A stretch of DNA of 43,461 nucleotides from positions 1 to 43,461 of the IMG/VR virus record IMGVR_UViG_3300045978_000397; one strand, given 5' to 3'. Under the pieces are notes generated by a model. It was given only the letters and a program-made list of their open reading frames with translations. It did no database searches and had not been told where the DNA came from. Of the stretch, positions 41,102 to 43,461 are shown one piece after another. The position numbers and the translations under genes are program-made. This stretch comes from a virus. Within the stretch, counting starts at the first letter, position 1. Each line of letters starts with the position of its first letter.

Positions 41102-42435
41102 ACTTCTGTTGCCCCGGAAGGACTTGCTTGTCCAACTTCCGGGAAATCAATGACATGGATCGCCGTCTGTCCAGCCGAAACCGCATTAGACGCCCCCAAG
41201 TTGACGGCGGTTGTGGTTGTTTGGACGCCAGATGGGGTGGTATCCAATCCGGCTACCGGCACATCACTCGCGCAGGTGCGCACGTAGCGGCCATAATGCC
41301 GCTCCGTCGTGGTGACCGAGGAGTGCCGCAGCCAGTCCCGCGCCACCAGGAGCCCGTCCCTCATCGCGACCCAGCAGCCAGCCAGGGCTCGGAATTCGTG
41401 GTAAGCCTTCTGGGTCTCCCACCCCAGGCCCCGCAACCAGGTCGAAATCTCGTCGAATAGCGCGTCGGCCCGGTAGGTGTCGGTTCCGGCCGGCGCCAGG
41501 ACGTGGCGGTCCGGCGGCAGGAGCGCGACGATCGGAGCCAGGTGCTCCCAGGCGCCGTTGGCCACGGCAATCCGCGGGCTGATGGACCCGTTCTTCGTGG
41601 CGGTGTTCGTCTGGCCCGGAGTACCGGGCTGCACGACCTCGCGCAGTTCGAGGTGCAGCCGCCCGTTCAACCTCACGAACCAGCCGGCGCGGACCGCGGC
41701 GGCCTCCGACTTCCGAAGCCCGAAGCCAAGGGCCAGCCAGACCGCGGCATACCGGTCCGGGTGCGTCAGCCGGGTGGCTTCGAGATCGGCGAGGGTGGCG
41801 CGCACCAGGTCGTCGCTCGGGATTCGGTAGTCGTCCTTTGAGACGCCGCGGAATCCGGGCGCGTCACGGAATCCGCTAAGGTCGGGCAAGGTGAGATTTG
41901 CGATGATCCGGTAGTGCTCGAGCAGATGAGGGGAGAATAGCGCGCGTGCGGAGCGAAGGGTGGTATTAGCGGAGCGGCAGAGTTGAGTCCGTCGCGCATC
42001 GTCCTCCCCGGCGGCATTGGCCTGGACGGCCTGGCGGTACCGGAACACCAGATCGCGTGTCAGATCGGACACCGGCCTGGAATCCCATGCCGGGTCCTTC
42101 CCCAGGGCGACCTCGAGAACCGCGCGAAGGCCTCCGACGTACCCTCGCCTGGTGTGTGGCGTCCACTCTCCAGGGGCAGTCTCGAACGCGCTGATGATCT
42201 CGCGGATGGTGACCGCGTTGGGGTCCCGCCGAAGCGACGAAGCAGCTACGTCCTCGAGGCGGCCCTGGGCCATGGCCTTCCGCAATGCGGCGCCGAAACG
42301 CTGTGCGTCCTTGAGCGATAGGAATCCGGTATTTCTCAGGATTCGCTTACCGCGCCAGCAGAACCGCACGTAATACTCGTCCGATTCCACCACCGTGCCG
42401 TCGGCCTGCTTTCTCTTCCTGCGGAAATAGTTCAT
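41092..42435 (-). CDS. int: Tyrosine integrase
   Basis: A 447-residue site-specific recombinase. The N-terminus (MNYFRRKRKQADGTVVESDE) with YYVRFCWRGKRILRNTGF looks like an arm-binding domain. The middle is a core-binding SAM-like domain (about 75-175). The catalytic domain holds Arg241 (LALGFGLRKSEA), a candidate Lys281, His346 and Arg349 (YHEFR), His371 (DWLRHSS) and Tyr381 (TTERHYGRY). All the expected catalytic residues are therefore present. The last codons lie inside a tRNA-Arg 5' half, the likely attachment site. It follows a BamE-like lipoprotein gene with a 5-base gap. Confidence 0.93.
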   Translation of the reverse strand: MNYFRRKRKQADGTVVESDEYYVRFCWRGKRILRNTGFLSLKDAQRFGAALRKAMAQGRLEDVAASSLRRDPNAVTIREIISAFETAPGEWTPHTRRGYVGGLRAVLEVALGKDPAWDSRPVSDLTRDLVFRYRQAVQANAAGEDDARRTQLCRSANTTLRSARALFSPHLLEHYRIIANLTLPDLSGFRDAPGFRGVSKDDYRIPSDDLVRATLADLEATRLTHPDRYAAVWLALGFGLRKSEAAAVRAGWFVRLNGRLHLELREVVQPGTPGQTNTATKNGSISPRIAVANGAWEHLAPIVALLPPDRHVLAPAGTDTYRADALFDEISTWLRGLGWETQKAYHEFRALAGCWVAMRDGLLVARDWLRHSSVTTTERHYGRYVRTCASDVPVAGLDTTPSGVQTTTTAVNLGASNAVSAGQTAIHVIDFPEVGQASPSGATEVRP

Positions 42436-42440
42436 GGGGG

Positions 42441-42767
42441 TTATCGGATCGGGCCTGGAGCAACCTGAATCCTCACCGGCTGAAACTCGTCGTCGCGCCC
42501 ATATGCAACGACGCTTCCATTCACCAGTTGCACGGTATAGTCGTCTGCGAATTGACGACCGTTTGGATTCAAGACGGGCGCGTATCGGCCGCTCAGTTGA
42601 TAGCGGAGGAATTCCGAGCCGTCTCGTAGCGAAACGCTCTTCGGATCGCCGAGCAGCTTGACGACTTCCGCCTTGGTCATGCCGTTCTCGACCTGGCTAA
42701 GTTTTTTGGAAGATGTAACACAGCCCGACAACAGGGCGGAAACTAGGATGATGAGGATTCGTTTCAT
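42441..42767 (-). CDS. BamE/SmpA-like lipoprotein
   Basis: A 108-residue lipoprotein: MKRILIILVSALLSGC with Cys16 the likely lipidated residue. It is followed by SQVENGMTKAEVVKLLGDPK and a beta-rich end with EFLRYQLSGRYAPV and YTVQLVNGSVVAYG. The G-M-T-x-x-E-V-x-x-L-L-G-x-P signature is that of SmpA/OmlA (BamE) domains, outer-membrane lipoproteins linked to the Bam complex. I chose the inner ATG because it gives a clean signal. The open frame starts 11 codons upstream. Being in the lysogeny transcript ahead of int, it may be expressed in lysogens, for example to alter the host surface. That is inference. Confidence 0.8.
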   Translation of the reverse strand: MKRILIILVSALLSGCVTSSKKLSQVENGMTKAEVVKLLGDPKSVSLRDGSEFLRYQLSGRYAPVLNPNGRQFADDYTVQLVNGSVVAYGRDDEFQPVRIQVAPGPIR

Positions 42768-42849
42768 GTTCTTGGTGGGGTCTGGTGGGTTGGTCGCCAT
42801 CGCTTGCGGCGGTGTCGACGTCCAACGGGCTGGCTAGCCTCTCGTCCCC

Positions 42850-43041
42850 ATGACACAACGGGAATGGCGGGAACTCTTGTGCCGTTCCGCGGAGGAACGG
42901 CTGGCCTTGGCAACCGAACTTGAAAGGCGCGTCGCGATCATTCGGAGGTCTCTTTGCGCCGAGGCCGGCGGGTCGTGCGACCGATGTCGCGGGTTACCTT
43001 GTCCGCTGCTGCCTGAACGTCGAATGGATGAGCAGAACTGA
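42850..43041 (+). CDS. Possible small antisense ORF with Cys cluster
   Basis: A 63-residue frame on the plus strand: MTQREWRELLCRSAEERLAL, then a helical run and GGSCDRCRGLPCPLL, which could bind a metal. It looks protein-like, but it overlaps the opposing RHH gene tail-to-tail by 104 bases and lies alone on the strand opposite the lysogeny genes. I give it low weight. Confidence 0.3.
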   Translation: MTQREWRELLCRSAEERLALATELERRVAIIRRSLCAEAGGSCDRCRGLPCPLLPERRMDEQN

Positions 43042-43255
43042 CCTGCGAAACATCGGGAGTCGAGACCATCGGGCCATGGCGTCGTTCCCATTCTTCACGA
43101 ATTAGAGCCTGTATCAGGCTGCTCAAGTCGGGATGCGCGAGGTCTGTGCGCAGCAGCTCGGCCCTCATTGCGAGGGCGAACGGCATCGAAATCGTCTTGC
43201 GTACTGAAACTGGTTTGCCGGTCTCAGCTTCGCGAGCTTGGCCCGCCTTGTGCAT
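42938..43255 (-). CDS. Ribbon-helix-helix regulator of the lysogeny side
   Basis: A 105-residue protein. Residues about 17-60 fit an RHH domain: SVRKTISMPFALAMRAELLR, then SSLIQALIREEWERR. The strand KTISMPF, helix A and helix B ending in a basic run mirror the protein at 120-335 (TIVLDGDVW ... SLVRVLIREKYR). The C-terminal 40 residues are charged and disordered. I chose ATG at 43255 (MHKAGQ), about 11 bases after a candidate -10; a longer frame reaches 43339 but would run over the promoter dyad. The pair of diverging RHH genes suggests a lambda-like two-regulator switch. Which one is the lysogenic repressor is inferred from its place ahead of int. Confidence 0.72.
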   Translation of the reverse strand: MHKAGQAREAETGKPVSVRKTISMPFALAMRAELLRTDLAHPDLSSLIQALIREEWERRHGPMVSTPDVSQVSSAHPFDVQAAADKVTRDIGRTTRRPRRKETSE

Positions 43256-43461
43256 ACAGTGTGAATAAATAGGCGTTTCGGCATGCCTTGTCAAGCGACG
43301 GGTTGGGTTTAGCGCTTGACAACAGTATGAGTTCATCATACTCCAAGGACCATTACTATGCCGAAGCTCGACACAATTGCATCACCCTTGGATCATCGGC
43401 GGCCTACGATCGTTCTGGATGGGGATGTCTGGGAAATGGCGGAACAACTCATGCGTGAGCA
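43239..43461. repeat. Right copy of the terminal direct repeat
   Basis: This is the second copy of bases 1-223, with C at 43334 in place of A at 96. It contains the intact divergent control region in the context of the minus-strand RHH gene: dyad at 43289-43321 and palindrome at 43324-43342. It also holds the first 104 bases of the plus-strand RHH gene (from 43358), cut by the window end. Confidence 0.95.

Noticed and set aside
41062-41135. A complete tRNA gene
   Set aside because: Only positions 1-39 of a tRNA-Arg are present. No anticodon 3' stem, T-arm or acceptor 3' strand follows, so it is an attachment-site fragment.
41023-43255. Transposon or insertion sequence in the minus-strand block
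   Set aside because: No transposase, terminal inverted repeats or target duplications were seen. The block is a coherent integrase-lysogeny region.

Overview
The window is one complete, GC-rich, temperate tailed-phage genome assembled past its own ends. Bases 1-223 recur at 43239-43461 with a single mismatch, so the molecule is circular or circularly permuted (about 43,238 bp), or carries a short terminal repeat. The SU10-type capsid protein, the tail-stabilisation-like protein, several ejection-type proteins and one giant internal protein suggest a podovirus-like virion. The host is probably in the PVC superphylum, most likely Verrucomicrobiota. This is inferred from a PEP-CTERM-type protein, an OmcB/DUF11-type cysteine-bearing lipoprotein and a Sec signal peptide on the tail spike.

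Layout. (i) A divergent switch lies in the repeat: two ribbon-helix-helix (RHH) genes point away from each other across back-to-back TTGACA boxes and a perfect 7-bp operator-like palindrome. (ii) The plus-strand early region (120-8248) is a tightly coupled operon with many ATGA, TAATG and GTGA junctions. It holds small regulators, an excisionase-like protein, conserved small phage proteins, the PEP-CTERM-like protein, a replication block (two related helicase-loader/initiator-type proteins, then a DnaB-type helicase) and a RAMP-reminiscent protein. A 23-nt inverted repeat followed by an AT-rich tract inside the initiator gene looks like the origin. (iii) An 850-bp non-coding array (about 8250-9107) occupies the place where a small terminase gene would be expected. 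(iv) The late region (9110-40102, plus strand) encodes terminase, portal, scaffold, capsid, connector proteins, a signal-peptide-bearing tail spike, a tiny membrane peptide, the OmcB-like lipoprotein, a beta-helix protein, a tail protein, three glycosyltransferase-like proteins, a fibre, ejection-type proteins, a 2,459-residue internal protein and a small basic protein. (v) The minus-strand lysogeny region (40130-43255) holds an unknown protein, a tyrosine integrase, a BamE/SmpA-like lipoprotein and the RHH regulator. The 5' half of a tRNA-Arg(TCG) gene overlaps the 3' end of the integrase gene and is the probable attP.

The most striking element is the array. It parses almost without remainder into about 160 words that begin with GC and are spaced every 5 nt. 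It is punctuated by 6-nt words, mostly GCAAYG, giving a mean step of 5.17 nt, close to half a turn of B-DNA. Substitutions occur, but the phase is almost never broken. I cannot name its function. A packaging, replication or structural DNA element, or an RNA, are all possible.

No lysin, holin, spanin or conventional small terminase subunit could be recognised. Functions are read from motifs and gene order only, with no database search.
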